NCBI GenBank assembly: GCA_002385825.1
Contig: DGEG01000094.1
Location: 1-15,868, forward strand
Origin: Firmicutes bacterium UBA3932
GTDB taxonomy: Bacteria; Bacillota; Clostridia; Peptostreptococcales; Anaerovoracaceae
Length of the DNA: 15,868 nucleotides
Direction: 5' to 3'
Numbering within the stretch: the first letter of the stretch is position 1; each line of letters starts with the position of its first letter. Both the position numbers and the translations under genes were made by a program. Below the pieces are notes generated by a model. The model searched no databases, was not told the origin of the DNA, and was given only the letters and a program-made list of their open reading frames with translations. Positions 14,221-15,868 of the stretch are shown piece after piece.

Positions 14221-15567
14221 ATGTCAAAAAATCTAGCCGAAAAGTATATTGAGATCGTGAAGGAACGGAATCCAGGCGAGCCGGAGTTCCAGCAAGCAGT
14301 AGAGGAAGTTATTCGTTCTCTGGAACCGGTTCTGGAAAAGCATCCTGAATTCGAAAAAGCAGGTCTGATTGAAAGGCTGATCGAGCCCGAAAGAGCGGTT
14401 CAGTTCAGAGTTGCCTGGGTTGATGACTCCGGTCAAGTTCAAGTCAACAGAGGTTACAGATACCAGTTCAACAGCGCTCTCGGACCCTACAAAGGCGGAG
14501 TCAGATTCGATCCCAGTGTAAACCCCAGCGTAATGAAATTCCTGGCCTTTGAGCAGATTTTCAAGAACGCACTCACAGGGCTCCCCATTGGCGGCGGAAA
14601 AGGCGGAGCAGACTTCAATCCCATGGGTAAATCCGACGGCGAAGTTATGAGATTCTGCCAGGCTTTCATGAATGAACTGTATAGACATATTGGACCGTAC
14701 ACCGATAGCCCTGCAGGCGACCTGGGCGTTGGCCCCAGAGAGATCGGATACATGTTCGGTCAGTATAAGAAACTCGTAAATAGATTTGATGAAGCAATAA
14801 CAGGTAAGCAAATAGTTTACGGCGGACTCAACGGAAGAGCAGAAGCCACCGGATTCGGAATCGTCTATTTCGCCAACTGCATGCTGGAAGCCAACGGCGA
14901 AAAACTGGCCGGCAAGAGAGTCGTTATCTCCGGTTTCGGTAACGTGGCATGGGGTACAGCTCTCAAGTTAGAAGAGTTGGGTGCAAAATTAGTCGCCTTC
15001 TCTGGTCCGGACGGATATATCCTGGATGAAGCCGGAATCACCGGAGAGAAAATCGATTATTTCCTCGAATTGAGAAACAGTGGAAAGAACATCTGCCAGC
15101 CTTATGCTGACAAATTCCCGGGTTCAGTTTTCGTTCCCGGAAAGAAACCTTGGGAAGTTGAAGCTGACCTGTACATCCCCTGCGCAATGCAGAATGATAT
15201 CCGCTTGGAAGATGCCAAGAACATCGTCGCCTCAGGCGCCAAGTTCGTTTGCGAAGGCGCAAACATGCCTACCACCAATGAGGCCCTGGATTACCTGATG
15301 CAGAACGGTGTTATCGTAGGTCCTTGCAAAGCTGCCAATGCCGGCGGTGTAGCTTGCTCCTGCATCGAGATGGGTCAAAACGCAGGTCACACGGTATTTT
15401 CACCGGAGCAGGTACACGCCCAGCTCAAGACCATCATGGTCAATATTCATGACAGCGCTGCCAAAGCGGCACAAGAATATGGACTTGGCTACAACCTCGT
15501 CGCCGGTGCAAACATTGCCGGTTTCATGAAGGTAGCCCAGGCAATGATGGCTCAGGGTGTGGTCTAA
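14221..15567 (+). CDS. gdhA: NADP-type glutamate dehydrogenase
   Basis: 448 residues, the usual length for the hexameric ~50-kDa enzyme (E. coli GdhA has 447). It interconverts 2-oxoglutarate plus ammonia and glutamate; this class normally uses NADPH for ammonia assimilation, though coenzyme choice cannot be proven here. Motifs are GPYKGGVRFDP near 88, the catalytic-lysine signature LPIGGGKGGADFNP near 121, DTPAGDLG-like SPAGDLGVGPREIGYMFG near 160, the nucleotide-binding GFGNVAWG near 239 and CEGANMPTT near 345. I chose the ATG at 14221, with GAGGAGAGG just upstream. An in-frame ATG 33 codons earlier would start inside the promoter. It is monocistronic, bounded by its own promoter and terminator. 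Confidence 0.96.
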   Translation: MSKNLAEKYIEIVKERNPGEPEFQQAVEEVIRSLEPVLEKHPEFEKAGLIERLIEPERAVQFRVAWVDDSGQVQVNRGYRYQFNSALGPYKGGVRFDPSVNPSVMKFLAFEQIFKNALTGLPIGGGKGGADFNPMGKSDGEVMRFCQAFMNELYRHIGPYTDSPAGDLGVGPREIGYMFGQYKKLVNRFDEAITGKQIVYGGLNGRAEATGFGIVYFANCMLEANGEKLAGKRVVISGFGNVAWGTALKLEELGAKLVAFSGPDGYILDEAGITGEKIDYFLELRNSGKNICQPYADKFPGSVFVPGKKPWEVEADLYIPCAMQNDIRLEDAKNIVASGAKFVCEGANMPTTNEALDYLMQNGVIVGPCKAANAGGVACSCIEMGQNAGHTVFSPEQVHAQLKTIMVNIHDSAAKAAQEYGLGYNLVAGANIAGFMKVAQAMMAQGVV

Positions 15568-15618
15568 ACCCGAATTCGTGCCATAAATCGCATATTGTGG
15601 AAAATCACATGCACATAC

Positions 15619-15648
15619 AAAGAGAGCGGTTCAATAGCCGCTCTCTTT
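15619..15648 (+). terminator. gdhA intrinsic terminator
   Basis: AGAGAGCGG (15621-15629) pairs perfectly with CCGCTCTCT (15638-15646) around an eight-base loop. Two more A-T pairs extend the stem, and TTTATTTG follows. It lies 52 bases after the gdhA stop. Confidence 0.88.
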
Positions 15649-15670
15649 ATTTGTCGCTTTCTTGATTTTT

Positions 15671-15850
15671 CTGTGCAGAAAATCAGGTTGTACGTAAATT
15701 ACTGTAAAAGTGGCTTCCTTGTGTGCAAAAATACGGATTGTACGTATGCGGAAAGAACAATACTTACGTACAATCTGAAATTTTGCACAGAATACCCTGA
15801 AAAATGGAATACCCAATGAATAAATCAAAGTACAATCTGAAATTTTGCAG
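15671..15850. repeat. MITE-like cluster of four inverted/direct repeats (locus B)
   Basis: Four copies of a ~27-base unit, consensus about TGTGCAAAATTTCAGATTGTACGTAA. Copies at 15671-15697 and 15721-15747 are on the plus strand, 50 bases apart. Copies at 15764-15790 and 15830-15850 are on the minus strand, about 62 bases apart. The two inner copies face each other across 16 bases. No transposase is in the window; the right edge at 15868 lies 18 bases beyond the last copy, so the element may continue. The pattern mirrors locus A near 9085-9215, and both units contain TGTGCAAAA. Confidence 0.65.
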
Positions 15851-15868
15851 GTTCTATAATAAATGTTG

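Noticed and set aside
15595..15828. Two opposing ORFs of ~65-74 codons after gdhA
   Set aside because: Both run through the gdhA terminator region and/or the repeat cluster, and the peptides reflect the repeated DNA units.

Overview
The window looks like a chromosomal segment of a Gram-positive, anaerobic-type Firmicute, most likely a clostridial (Peptococcaceae-like) lineage. The reasons are a CsaB/SLH cell-wall anchoring system, a Bacillus-type MazE/MazF (EndoAI/EndoA) pair next to nnrD, strong AGGAGG ribosome-binding sites, several TTG/GTG starts, an NADP-type glutamate dehydrogenase and TRAP-transporter genes. This assignment is inference from gene content; there is no rRNA or other species marker here.

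Positions 1-7100, minus strand: a cell-surface block. It reads, in transcription order, a small secreted hypothetical protein, a large secreted protein (NAGPA-type phosphodiester glycosidase domain, Ig-like and jelly-roll-like middle, three C-terminal SLH repeats), a fused GT4 glycosyltransferase-CsaB pyruvyl transferase, and a second glycosyltransferase. CsaB-type enzymes add pyruvate to secondary cell-wall polymers, which SLH repeats then bind, so the block encodes both an anchored protein and enzymes likely to build its anchor. Positions 7147-8929, minus strand: mazF, mazE and nnrD (ADP-dependent NAD(P)H-hydrate dehydratase), a neighbourhood also seen in Bacillus.

Positions 8930-9678 are largely non-coding. 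They hold a MITE-like set of inverted and direct repeats, a promoter with an inverted repeat inside it, and a long leader with an undocumented 49-codon Cys-rich ORF ahead of the Mg2+ channel gene mgtE (plus strand). A stand-alone LUD-domain protein follows, then a bidirectional terminator.

Positions 11943-13848, minus strand: an RpiR-type regulator, a TRAP small permease (dctQ), and then a deletion scar in which the first ~62 codons of dctM are joined to the C-terminal ~75 codons of a PfkB-family sugar kinase. This is a decayed sugar-acid uptake operon whose regulator and promoter/operator are intact. Positions 14122-15868, plus strand: gdhA with its promoter and terminator, followed by a second four-copy repeat cluster whose architecture mirrors the one upstream of mgtE.

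The most unusual items are the mgtE leader with its small ORF, the two architecturally matched repeat clusters, the dctM/kinase deletion junction, and the GT-CsaB fusion beside its probable client SLH protein.
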